A DNA stretch of 64,000 nucleotides from Viscum album (taxonomy: Eukaryota > Streptophyta > Magnoliopsida > Santalales > Viscaceae): the NCBI GenBank assembly GCA_963277665.1, contig OY728142.1, forward strand, positions 9,128,001 through 9,192,000. Direction: 5' to 3'. Position numbers and translations under genes: made by a program. Within the stretch, counting starts at the first letter, position 1, and every line of letters begins with the position of its first letter. The notes beneath the pieces were generated by a model. That model ran no database searches. It was not told the DNA's origin and worked only from the letters and a program-made list of their open reading frames with translations. This document shows positions 37,894 to 49,760 of the stretch, one piece after another.

Positions 37894-39262
37894 TAAATTT
37901 TGTAATGAGACATAATATGTGATTGATTCTACTTAGAGATAAATATTAATCATATCTTGGGGGTTCTATGTGATCAAATCCTTCTGATATTTTTGGTCTA
38001 AATTTCATTCTTGAATAATTTTTGGAATTTTAAAAATAGTTATTTATTGAATGATCTCTATTGAAATTTTCGTATAACTAATGAATGTGGGATATTAACA
38101 TAATTTTTAATTTTTTGAAGGATTTAATAATTTTGGGAAATATTTTATCTTTTTCTAACAATTTTGTTTTTTATTAATGTATATTGATTGTATTAATATC
38201 ATTTTATTCTATTGGGTATTATGAGATTAACTATAAGTTGATTTTAGTGCTTTAGTAATGAAAACATTAATCATAAATACTCAATGTTTAGAGTGAAAAA
38301 AGGAGTTTGTGGTGAGGATTAATTAATGGATCAAATTATGATAATCAAGTATGTATGTTTGCTTATATTATTTTTTTTTGACTATTTAACTTTGTGAAAA
38401 TTATTTTGATATAGGAAGTTATCCATTAAATTTTCTTACAATAAAATCAATGGTCGTTTAACCCATCAGAGATTAAAATTTATTTGATGGTTTACTCTCT
38501 CATGACCATTCTATATAACACTATATCTGTACATAGAAGTTATTTGTCTCTTCTATATGATGTTTTTAACATCCCACCATTATTTTCAAATTAGAAACCT
38601 AGTTATGTGTTATTCTAGAAGTCTACATTATTTTCATTTTCTCACTTTTTATATAGATGTTTTATTAACCATTGTCAGGGTGTGGTATTTCAATAAAGTA
38701 TTTTTGAATGTCAAACCACTAATTAATGATATCGAGTTAAAAATTGTGGTGGTGAAATTTATTAATGGAAGGATAATATAATATACCATTATTTAAATAA
38801 GTTAATATTCAATATTATACAAGATTCATAGAATTTTACTTAAATGAACAATGAAATATTATTATTTAAATATGACCATTATAACAAAGCCATTAAATAA
38901 ATGTGAATTAATTGTAGTAATGTAATTATTAAATATAAATAACTATATAATGGTTAAAATAAATTAACATGTTTTGAGTTATAGTTCGAAAAAAAACTCT
39001 AAATTTTTAAAAATACATTTTATTTTTCCAAATATATGTTTTCTTACAATATGAATATTAATGATTTTTATGGGAAAATATTATAGTTATTTTTTATATT
39101 TTATAATTTTTTTTTAAGAAATACTTATCAATTTTGAAATCATTATATAAAATTTTGATTATGGTGAAATATTTGTATTTTTTTGAAAATATTTATTTTT
39201 TAGTAAATATATAAAAATATTATTTTATTGGAAAACATTATTTTATTTTAAATTATTTACAA
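37894..39262 (+). mobile_element. Element C0, right part: internal 3' end, PPT and start of 3' LTR
   Basis: After the duplicated TAAAT, 37,899-38,760 aligns with the C internal region 32,040-32,870, with heavy change. Near 38,764 AATGGAAGGA resembles the PPT, and from about 38,775 the sequence follows the C0 5' LTR (20,809 onwards) for some 490 bases until element B begins. The remaining C0 3' LTR is not seen beyond B, so B's arrival or a deletion removed it. Confidence 0.75.
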
Positions 39263-40139
39263 TTTATTTTCCCAACCTAATGGGTATAGAGATACAACTA
39301 CCTGAATCCCACCTCCATTGTTTCGGGGATGGGGACAAGTGCCAAAAGGAATAACTAGTATGGGAGACCTTTTCCTAGTGTACCAATACACACGATCCCA
39401 ACCATATTAATAAAAATGTAAAGATGAATAACAATAAAAATACTACCATTGGAGAATACGATATGCATGTAAAACCTATCGGTAATGTGAGAGTATTATA
39501 GTGTAAACTCAAAAGGGGGAGAATACACTCTCATGTAGACATATGTTCCAAGATGAAAAACATGAAACGTAATGCCGAGAGAGCATGGCTATATATCTCC
39601 AATACTAGACCACCATATACAATAAAATGAACCAAGGTACCCCTATGCTCCACGATAATCACTACCGTCCTATATATTTTCTCCATAAGACACAAAACAT
39701 GTATGAATGATCATGTACATGTGAGTATATACATACCCCCCCAAGGTAGAGGGAGATAAAATAAGAGACACGATAGAAGTATCCATCCAAACCAATCACA
39801 AGATTGAAATGAAATCCAATAAAAATGATATAGATATATATTCTCATTAAATATTATCAGAAGATTTAGAAATGGGCTATTCATCTCATAACCTATCCTA
39901 GAAATGGAGTCATTCATAATTTCCAAATCTCTATAAATTATTCCCAACATCTCATTAGTATGGTGGGTATAACCATCCATATCGACAAACAAATCATCAC
40001 TATGTCACACATTCATGGGGACTAAATATCAAGTTTGAATAACCATGAACTTGTATAAAATATGGTTTCCAGTCTAGGTATAGATAGAGTACACATTCCC
40101 TATGACAAATGGATGGTTCCACTCTATAGATAGAGGAAC

Positions 40140-41000
40140 AATTTTAGGCCCACAAAGTCGAATACCCTGAGAGTGGTGTGAATCAGGGTATGATAGGTTA
40201 AAACTACTAAACCTTCAGAAAATTTTCATAGCTAAAACCCACTATTTTCACTTTATCTAATAAAAATATATTAACAAAATTGAAATCATGAATAGAACAT
40301 TGTTTTTTACTAGTTTTACCCTCAATGGGATACGTGCAAGTAGCATAAAACGAAAATCTTCCAATTTACCAAATCCTATAAGGATCACATAAATAATTAC
40401 ATGTTCGGGAAATATAACTTATATACCTAGGATCACTAACATTAAATGGTTCTTGGTTATCTCAGTGGTTTTCCAAGGGTTACTCATTGAGCCTCTTTCT
40501 CTGACTCACTGTCAGTGGAATGTATCACTTTCTTCCTATTCCTTTTCCCACTGCTCTTGGAAGGTATTCACTTGAAAATTATGGACTTGTTGGTTCATTC
40601 ATAATATCTAATGAATACATCATAAACTATATATAAATTCTTTTTTAAGTTCCTCTTTCATACAGTGATATTTAAAACATTACCCTAGATATATTGGAAA
40701 CTTCAACCTTCCTCAAAACCATGGGATTTCTTGTGCGAATCATTAACAAATTGCCCACAAAATTTGAGTTTTTGGTGTAGAAATCTAATATTACTCAGAC
40801 TATCGTAGAAAAACAAATTGTGTGAAGTTTTTATTCTTTTACACAAAATAAATCATGCATGAAACTATATTACTACACAGAAATCCATTCTTATATGGTA
40901 CTCCCCTTTCATTCAATTATTTTTCAATTCAGTTCCAAAGACATCACTAAATATTAATATCCTAAAATGAGGTGGGTAGCCACTTATATATAAATCCAGA
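40140..41000 (-). repeat. Inserted block in the B 3' LTR; inverted partner at 48,640-49,275
   Basis: This block has no counterpart in the B 5' LTR. Its reverse complement aligns with 48,640-49,275, most clearly at AACCTATCATACCCTGA (49,194 region against 40,185-40,210), at GTGGGAAAAGGAA (48,831 against about 40,550), and at the terminal AGGGTATTC. Both copies hold the dyad ATACCCT...AGGGTAT near one end. The mobile-element class is not clear: no long terminal inverted repeats and no coding motif were found. Confidence 0.6.
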
Positions 41001-41077
41001 CGACCCTGCATGCAAGATCCTCACAATTATTTTTTTTCAAGTGTATATGACCAATTTTCTTCTAAGTAGTGAGGGTT

Positions 41078-41390
41078 CTGCTGTTATGGTAGAGGACCAA
41101 TTTGCTTCTCAACATGATGGTTCCACTCAAATGGTAGGGGACTAATGCCCATTTCAGCGGGGGGGGGGGGGGGTCCACTCTAACATTAGAGGAACCATTC
41201 CCTTCCCAGCATGAGGGTTCCACTATAATGATAAAGGACTCATTCCATAACCAGAATGTTGTTTAAAGTATAATGATATATATATAGGGGATCTATTATC
41301 TTCCCTAGTAGGAGGGTAACAGTCTATATGTTGATAGACATATGGCCCATGTCCTCTCCCAATAGGAGGGTTCCACTGTAATAATCATGT
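41078..41390. repeat. Tandem dyad array in the B 3' LTR
   Basis: Imperfect units of about 60 bases built on AGGGTTCCACTCTAATGG followed by TAGAGGACC. CTCTA and TAGAG pair across ATGG, so each core can fold. A lone copy lies at about 40,110-40,136, beyond the inserted block. Confidence 0.75.
41159..41173. repeat. Homopolymer run of 15 G
   Basis: Fifteen G in a row interrupt one unit of the B array. No such run is present in the 5' LTR. It may be real slippage or a sequencing artefact. Confidence 0.9.
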
Positions 41391-43393
41391 TCATCCAATA
41401 CCATTATCGATCAATACCTAAAGAATCATATAATTCAGAAAATATAATATAATATCTAAACATCAACTAAAAATTAAACAATTATATTATACATGAAAAA
41501 ACACTAAGGATTTTCTACTCGTGGTCCAAAATATGTGTACAAAAAATAAGATATATGAGATATAATTTTCTTTAAAAAGAAGGTATATAATAATTAAGGG
41601 CCCACACATGTTACTTGTTCCAACTCTAATACCTATCTATTTCCATTACCACTACTTGGATCACTTCCCATGTCTAACTATATGTTATGTTTGTGGAATA
41701 AATATAATTCCTCAACTACCCGAGGTCAGTATCATGCTTCTAACCATTACTGTTCACCTTGGTTTGGCATATGCCTATGTATATTGGTTGTTCACAGGTC
41801 TGTGTACCCCCTGAGTGCATGCATGGACCCAAAAATTGGGACACAAGATTTGTGTTTGTCCCCTATCGAATGGGATATTTATATCACCCAATGTCCATAT
41901 TCCCCTCAGCTAAGGGGCTAAAAACTATGTGTTCTAATTTATACATGACATATAGTCATATTTTTTCCCTATTTTGGATCTTTTATCTATGATCTAAAAA
42001 TAGATTATCCATTTCCATTTAAACTTTAATCTCACATTATAATAAAATTTTAGACATATTATTTTCTATTTCATCCTTCTTATGGCTGGTAATAGTTATC
42101 TACTGATTTATTGTGGTTTGTATCACACCATGCATGCCTCCCGTCAAAGTTGTTTGGTCCCAGATCCCAGGTGCACAAGAATAATACCCCAAATCCCAAA
42201 AATTACATTAATCTATCATAAAAGTTATTATTTATTAATCACTCACTTATCTACCATGAATTCCGGTATCCATTCAATCTCGATCCAACTCGGTCATATT
42301 GAACTCAGATCCCATATGCCAATTAGTGATGATTGAAAAGAATAATAGCTTAAATGAACATAAACCCACGTTGAAACAATCAATGGACAATAATTCATAG
42401 CAAAATAGTAATTATATATGATACATGGGGTGAAAAATCATGGAACATTGGGAATTAATATGATAAATATATAAATCTGATATGTGGGTGCATGAAAAGG
42501 CCCAAAGGAATGCAAATCAAAGAATTGGAATGGATCCTGGTTTATAATTAAATCATAGGGGATAAAATAAAGATATGATGTTTACTATATCAATATTTCA
42601 CCAATTTATGATGAATGAAACAAATATTGATGAAAAAGGAAGACCAATTGTGTTCATTGACCCACGGTTTTCCTGGATCCGGTTTTTGATCATCGCCCAA
42701 TCTTGATCGACCAATGAATAACTGTGGCTCCTCCTCTCAGTTGTCCTTGTTTTATAAAATGTGTATTTTTAAATTCATTATAAAATTATATTGATATGGT
42801 AAATAATATAATATAATTATATTAAAATAATTAAATTAATTAATTTATGTAATTGAAACACACCTTCCAATTGTTGCATTATATGAACATCCCTTACAGA
42901 CCAACATTAGGTCATTTTTAGGGAAACTGTCACATTATGAAGTCAACCATGTTCCCAAATTTTATTTTAGAGAATTTATTTTATTTTTTTCGCATTATTT
43001 TATTACAATTACATGTTCATGATATAAAATATATTTAATACTTTTATAAAATTATATCAAGGCACAATGGGCCTTGGAATCACACTGAATCTCATATTCT
43101 AGAACTGAATATAATGTACAGATATATTTCAATGTCTGAAAAGGAATAAATAGGGTCATTAAATTATTACCCCTTTAATATTTTAATCCAAAATTTAAAA
43201 TAATAAGAAAAAATATGGTATATAGAGCCTGCATCTAGCTGTAACGTTTCTATGAACTCTATGGTATGCTCCCATGTTTCCACAATACACAAACCAATGG
43301 AATGGTTGGTCCATGTAAGATCATCTTCTATCAATCCTCAATTTTCAATGGTTTCTACATGAAAGTATCTACATCCCCAATTTTATACTCTCC

Positions 43394-43640
43394 CTATTCA
43401 ATATAGTGGATGGGGTTGTGCACACATCTTCTCAGTTTTGACACATGGACGACATTGTGCACCCACTCAGATTGTGGGGGTAAGGTGGGGTGGTACGAAA
43501 ATTTTCCAACACTCTGCATGATCTTGAAATGCCCGATGAACCTTATTGATATCTTGTGACCATTGTTGAGTCTCTTCAACCCTCCTCATGTGGAGACTCT
43601 TAGGAAAACTTGGTCTACGATATCAAGCTCAAAGGTCCTA
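43394..43640 (-). pseudogene. Integrase C-terminus of element B
   Basis: The open minus-strand frame reads GHKISIRFIGHFKIMQSVGK, then HPTLPPQSEWVHNVVHVSKL and CVHNPIHYIE. This is the gypsy integrase C-terminal module (usually KLSPRFIGPFKI, ALPP....HNVFHVS.LR), which contacts DNA. It is one of the best-kept pieces of B; the chromodomain expected beyond it is not recognisable. Confidence 0.85.
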
Positions 43641-43984
43641 TAACGTCGATTTGTATACAATTTCTTCCAACTCAGAATTGTCTTCACGTATTCAAGAATT
43701 ATTTGGACCTTCTCTGTCATCACCCTCACCATCTATGGTCCAACCATATATGCCACTCCAATATCATTCCAACATAAGGGTGACAGTTAATTTCTCTCAT
43801 TAATTTCGTCAAAAGGTATCATACCAATTCTATAGTGGTATCTATTATTAAATCAAAACTCTATACAGGGAAAGTGATCCTCCCATCTGTGGTCGAATTC
43901 TAAGTTAACAAACCTTAAAATATTATTTGTAACCTAGATAGTACGCTTATTCTACAATTTTTTGTGGTGGTGGAAGGATTTAAT

Positions 43985-45240
43985 CTTCCTTATCTAGGTC
44001 ATGAATTCCTCATACAACACACTATCCAACATTGATGTAAACCTCAATTCACAGTCAGATATAATCATCGAGGGAACCCCATGAAGGTGAATAGTCTACC
44101 ACCTGTACAACTACCCCAAAATACCCACTGAAATTTTCTCCCTATTATCATGTAATTATGTTAACTTTATGTTTCAACCATGTGTGACCCAAATGGAATC
44201 AAGGAACCTCAGTTAATATGCATTCACTATGGCAATTTCCATGAATATTCCATCTCATTTCCATTATTCCATCTCAAGAGGCTGCAAAAAACCTATAGAA
44301 CATTGTTCCCATGCATTACATGCATACATGTGAGGAACTAAGAGATGATCTCTCATAGAATATGCATCATTAAAACCCACAAAAACTAACGTTGAAGGTA
44401 TTTGTACCTAAACCCCACATTCGGATGTAATGAAAATAGATATTTTTTTAAATTCTCTCATCACATCCTCCAACATCATGACAGGGGCTACCATACTTCC
44501 TAGAATAGGGATGATGTAAATAAAACCTTTATAAAATCCATTTGGTGATTCTCATGAGGATATCTGGTCACATAAGATCTCAAAGTCAATTTATCCAAAT
44601 TGGGACTCTCTCATACTCTAGAGGTGTGGTGTATTAAACACCATCGACTAAAGAAATGTTACACCCTCCTTATCAACCATGGTTAGTTTCAATGAATCCA
44701 ACTACATTGAAACCTCCTAAAACAAAAGAGCCTAGGAAATCCTTATATATGAATATTAAACCACATTTTCTTTCCCATGAGTATATAATATCTCAAATTC
44801 ATAGTCCTATAGGAAATTAAAGAAGTTACTTTGTCATAGGTTTAGGTCCCTAAGTATGAAGAGATACCTATTAATATAATGTTTTGAGTAAAAACAATGA
44901 AACCTTCCAAAAGATAGTGCCTCCAACTCTTCAGAACGAAGAATACCACTACCATATCTAGTTCATGAGTAAATTAGTTCTACTCATGGAGTCTCAATGG
45001 CCACAATCCATATGTTTTAACTTATAATCTCTATGTTGACACACCTCTGATCCATGTTCTATATGCATCATAATAGACTACATACTCTATTCCCTCATTT
45101 GGTAGTCTCAATACAAGAGAACTCATTAGCCTCAACCAAAACACCATGAAATATATCTATAACTATTTGATCAATGTAAAAATTTTCCCTTTTCATTTCA
45201 TAGAGGTCAAAGGGGATTTAATCCTAGAGAAGTCTTTAAA
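43985..45240 (-). pseudogene. Integrase core and RNase H remains of element B
   Basis: Minus-strand translation near 43,985-44,085 gives HLHGVPSMIISDCELRFTSM, the block around the second catalytic Asp (S-D kept). Upstream, 44,270-44,400 corresponds to the zinc-binding segment and 44,800-45,200 to RNase H by position, with only short matches left. Stops and small indels are frequent. Confidence 0.65.
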
Positions 45241-45285
45241 AAATTTCATGTAGTACCTTTCCAATCCATAAAATCATAGCACATC

Positions 45286-45525
45286 TTACTTTCTCTTGGG
45301 TGGATCCCAAGAAAGTTCTACATTGATCATTGATGGGTCCACAAACAATCCATGATCTAATATGAAATTCTCTAGAAACTTACCATCATGGATCCAAAAC
45401 CTGAACATGAATTCCTTACCATAAAGATGGTTCATACAATGAAAATCTAGGACAATACTCAAGTTCTCTATATGATGCTTTTCTAACACATAGTACATAT
45501 GTATGTCACCAACAAAGACTTCCAT
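45286..45525 (-). pseudogene. Reverse transcriptase C-terminal part of element B
   Basis: The frame begins EVFVGDIHMYYVLEKHHIEN and continues through FCMNHLYGKEF-like and FLENFILDHGLFVDPSMI pieces, matching gypsy RT from the catalytic motif onwards (usually VVFIDDIL.YS...EEH). The motif F-I-D-D is F-V-G-D here, so the first catalytic Asp is lost. Confidence 0.85.
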
Positions 45526-46194
45526 TAATTAGTCCAATTATAAATGGGATATCTAGTTCATTAAATTGATAAACTCAATATGAATATTTTTCACAATGAA
45601 ATGAATCACTATGAAAAAATATTTTCCATTGACACATAATAATTCTAGCTTCAAAATATTAGCCTTGAAAAATCTTAACTGGCAGTAGACCGACCTGTGG
45701 TCAATCTTTGTGAACCATCCCTTCACTCAAAACTGATCAAATAGGTCATAAATCCAAGATAAAGGGTAAATAATTATTTTCATTTCCTACAGCAGGAAAT
45801 TATAATACACATAAATATGTAATATCTCATCCCACTTTTTCATGAAAAAAAATTGAACTAACAAAAGGGACACATTGGATCTAATATAACCCTTCTATCA
45901 GAGGTCCTATGATTATAACTACAGCTCTTGAATCTCAGTAGGATCCATTTCACATGACACAGAAGATATCATATTCATCTCAGGATATAGGTTGATGAAA
46001 AAATCCATGTAATTCAATATATGATTTCCCAATACATTTTTAGGGACGAATTCAATAAAATAATACACATATAGTGAAATAAAGATGCCAAAAGATCCCA
46101 ATATACCAAGGGTTGAACATACCAACTGAAGAGTGATAGATTTTATCTTCCAGCAATGAAAAATCTCGTCACTATACCATATGATATCACTCAC
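45526..46194 (-). pseudogene. Protease-RT linker and RT N-terminal remains of element B
   Basis: The frame 46,194-45,919 ends with LGNHILNYMDFFINLYPEMN, MISSVSCEMDPTEIQEL. It parallels the linker in A (LGLPPWREVDFYIYLSPGT, ending MAPIELCEV). The RT fingers between 45,900 and 45,526 are too decayed to read. Confidence 0.75.
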
Positions 46195-46739
46195 TCAGAA
46201 ATAATAGCCTCATCCCATCAGTTTGAATGTATCTAAATCATCTATGGTGATAGTCTATTTTGGATTTAAGAGTGTAAAAAATCCATACACAAGATAACAT
46301 CATAAGGTGTATTCATAATGGTCATAAGTTCCAATGAGAACCACCCTCTAGTAAGAGATAGATCATACATCTAGAAGACAAAATATATCAAATATGTGTC
46401 CCGTATAAGAACCTCAAGGCCAAGATGATGGGCCAAATCCTGAACCGGGAATTTCGTCTCTCAATATATGAGTACATAGATTAAGGAATGAATCACACCT
46501 CTTTCTACATTTACTAAACAAATAGTATAACAAAAACATATTTTACCCCTATTCATCTTGTCTTCCATAAGATCATATGCTTCCATAGACTACAAATATC
46601 CATAGCTTTAACTATTATCTCCCTGATATTGATATGGGATTTCTAGTATTACTGGAGAGAGTAGCTAATAACATCATCCCCTACCAAGATATACTTACCA
46701 TAGAGCCCCACCTTCTTCTCTACCAACTCCTCCTCCCTA

Positions 46740-47706
46740 TTGGCCACCATGGCCATGCATAGGAGAAACGATGTCATGGAACTTCCTCTTCCATGGAGGT
46801 TCATTCACTATATGCATTCTCTCTCAACACTTCAGGTTATGAAATAAAATTACTTGTGAACTCACAGAATACATTCATAATAGTACCCCACCTTGGAAAA
46901 CCCTAGACCGATATGAAATCCATTTGAAACATGACAACATTTCAAAGTCTAATCATAAAATCGTCTCATGTGATGAGATCCTACTAGCTGGTTCCTGCTA
47001 GCTTCTATTGATTACTCATCCCCATGATGTTCACTTTCAGATCTAGTAGTGTGGTGTCCCTTTGACTAGAATCTTTCAGTTATCAACCCCTAGTATAATA
47101 CTCCAATATATGTGTGAATTCATAGGGTACCACACTAGCACAAATGACACTACAAATACCCTATTCAATCTTTATCACATGAAAGTACCCATATCAAATA
47201 ATTTTGACAAAATATCACAAAAGGTTCATAAACATCACAACACAATCAGAAACTATCATCCCTATATTAATAACCTTCACGAAAACCCTAATCCTAATTG
47301 ATAACTATTACGAGGGGTATTAATCCTCACAAAATAACTGCTAGAATTTTGTCCATGAGAGTATCGACTGCTCATGAATCTTCATAAGTGTATTTCAGCA
47401 GCACCCACCTTCTCATTGAAAAATACTAGCTGGATATGTGAAAACATGATCTTTTAGTGTTATTTTAAGAAGGAAATCAAAGATCACATACTCTAGCCAA
47501 TCCTATACTCCCTTGGGATCTTCCTCACTGAAGAACCACAGTAGAGACTGACAGAAGAAATTGTAGAGTGCGCTATGTACTGGGAAAAAATTCATCAATG
47601 TGTCCTGTTGATATGTATTATGTGTGATTTTATTATATATATTTCTAGATGAACACAAATCAATATGGTTGGTGTTTGAAAAACACATGTTTTTAAGGTG
47701 ATGCAA
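46740..47706 (-). pseudogene. gag remains of element B
   Basis: From about 47,540 the minus strand gives FSEEDPKGV, a stop, then DWLEYVIFDFLLK and QLVFFNEKVGAAEIHL, the Gag capsid core (usually DP.....W......IF.......FA...L.G.A..WW). The Gly/Arg-rich tail lies near 46,740-46,800. I could not identify a zinc knuckle. Confidence 0.6.
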
Positions 47707-47819
47707 TTTCCCAGTGTTGCCAAATGTTTTGGCCTAAAAATCATGAGTTTCTGTTTGGAAGAGGAATGTTTTCCTCATAGGATTAAATGGAATGATGAAC
47801 TAATAATTAAATAATAAAA

Positions 47820-48635
47820 ACAATGGAACCACATACCTCAAAACATGGCCTTCATACCATTTCTAATAATGGTTCACAACTGCATTCCGGTCAGTGGGAA
47901 CGATACTTGGAGTGATAGAAATTGTTTGTAGAAATGGTCTATGGTGAAGTGAGTGATGTCTGTGGAATGTGTGATGGTTCATATAATAAAATAAGATAAT
48001 GATGTTGTATATGAAAAAAATATGTATGAAGATCATCCTGGAAAAATGGTTTGTGGAATGGTTGTGGCTTGCAGTAAGTGGATCAGTATGCGGTGGAGGC
48101 TGTACGGAATCAAAGATATGGTAAATCATTGATTAGTGAATTCTAGGGATATCTTTTCTTATATAAGGTTTAATAATCCCACCCATTAGATATGATATCG
48201 AGAATCATTAGATAACATCAGTTTGCTTTAGGAATTCGGTGAATTATGAAAGTGGTTTGCTGAAAGAAATTTTTCATAGGGTGAAGAAGTTTGTTGAATA
48301 GTTTGCAAAGAGCGTCCGAAAAAAGAAAATAGTTCATAGATAGAGGGTGGTTCAAAGAGGAAGAGGTATTCTATGGAAGGAGAATATTTCTCATATAGAG
48401 GATATAATGAAGAGACTATTTATGGAAGCAGTTTGTTGAGGAGGTACGTAGAGTTGGTACATAGAGGCAGTACACGATAGTGATGAAAGAGGAAGTCTGT
48501 TAATTGGGGGACTTTTGCGGAAGCAACTGTGTTATGAGGATGAGACATTATGCATAAGAAACCATCCACACAGTATTTGTGAGGATCAGGTTGATCATGG
48601 AACACTCAAGGAAGATTAATAATGCATCAAATCAT
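47820..48635 (+). other. Purine-rich degenerate repeat stretch in the B leader
   Basis: On the plus strand, phrases such as GTTTGTGGAA, GTTTGTTGAATAG, GTTCATAGATAGAGG and GGTACATAGAGGCAG recur at loose intervals. The plus strand is rich in A and G. No element A counterpart exists, so this is extra DNA between the PBS and gag of B. No coding motif was found on either strand. Confidence 0.5.
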
Positions 48636-48639
48636 TTTT

Positions 48640-49275
48640 TGAAAGTATTTTTTTGTATCTAAAAATACCTAGGAAGGTGGAATTTATCTATGGGTGAAAA
48701 ATGAACTTCAATAGAGAATCTACCTACAGTTGAGAATGTGACATTCATTCACATAAAGGGACCAAAATTTCCATTAAATATGTTTAAACTACTGGTCTAT
48801 AAACCGCGAGTGGATTCCTTTCCCAGAGTCGTGGGAAAAGGAAGTGGAATACAATGACCCTTTCCACCGGTAGTGAGATGGAGAATGATCCATAGAGAGT
48901 GCCCCATGGGAAAAAAAGTAATAAGACCCTAAACCTTGTAAACGAAATTATCATGGACATAATAGATCTAACAAGAACATTTTACTCCTTATTGGTTGGG
49001 AGCCTTAGTGAATTCGGTACATCGGCACACCACCATTCTATGTTCGTTGGACGTAGCCTAGTGAGGGTGAACCATGATAAAATTGACATGTCTCATGCAT
49101 TATTTAAATTCTATCGATAATTTCCATTGAGAAATAGAGTGAGAATATTGTTGTTTAATGATGATATAATATCTAACAGGGAAGAAATTTCAACCTATCA
49201 TACCCTGAATCACCCCCCTTAGGGTATTCAACCTAATGGACCTAACACTTATTCTATGACCATACTAAACATATA
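48640..49275 (+). repeat. Inverted partner of the block at 40,140-41,000
   Basis: See the partner entry for the shared pieces. The dyad ATACCCTGAATCAC...TTAGGGTATT is at 49,203-49,232. The 73-codon frame within it (48,899-49,120) is broken in the partner and is not taken as a gene. Confidence 0.6.
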
Positions 49276-49745
49276 ATATAGGTATTAGCTATTTATCAAT
49301 AGGAAGGGGTAATTCTAACTGTCCTTCTAGATAATATATCTCACTAGAAGGACGTTAAAGAGAACAATCATCACTCATTGCGTCAACATCATTATCCAAA
49401 AATAGTATCATGATTGGATTTCATCATGGAGACATCATCAATATTTAATCATGATGTATCATGGTTATATGAGAATATAGATATAAATTTATTTGGAAGA
49501 GGAAGTGATGTCATGATTCTTAATCCTAAATAATTCATATACCAATTATTCCTACAACCAATGTCATTATATACCAAATTAACAAGTAGGTGTTCTGATT
49601 TCTAACGTATAGGATATGTTGGTCATAACACTAACACTGGGTTTCCTATAATAAAAGCCTCATTCAAGAAACCTTGATACCATCTCTATAAATCCCAACC
49701 AATTATATAAGGGAACTTATACAAAAAATACAATGGAATAACACA

Positions 49746-49757
49746 ACTCTGATACCA
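49746..49757 (-). promoter_or_regulatory. Primer-binding site of element B
   Basis: TGGTATCAGAGT on the minus strand, three bases from the LTR end. Initiator-Met type. Confidence 0.85.
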
Positions 49758-49760
49758 ATC

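Larger units (their letters stand above)
39263..43163 (-). repeat. 3' LTR of element B
   Basis: Matched to 49,761-52,650 by the pieces at 39,290-39,365, the array of GGTTCCACTCTA units, and the block around 42,720-43,160. Near the minus-strand start, AGGGTCATTAAA (plus strand) parallels AGGGTCTTTACA of element A, which fixes the end at about 43,163. The end near 39,263 is degraded. Confidence 0.75.
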
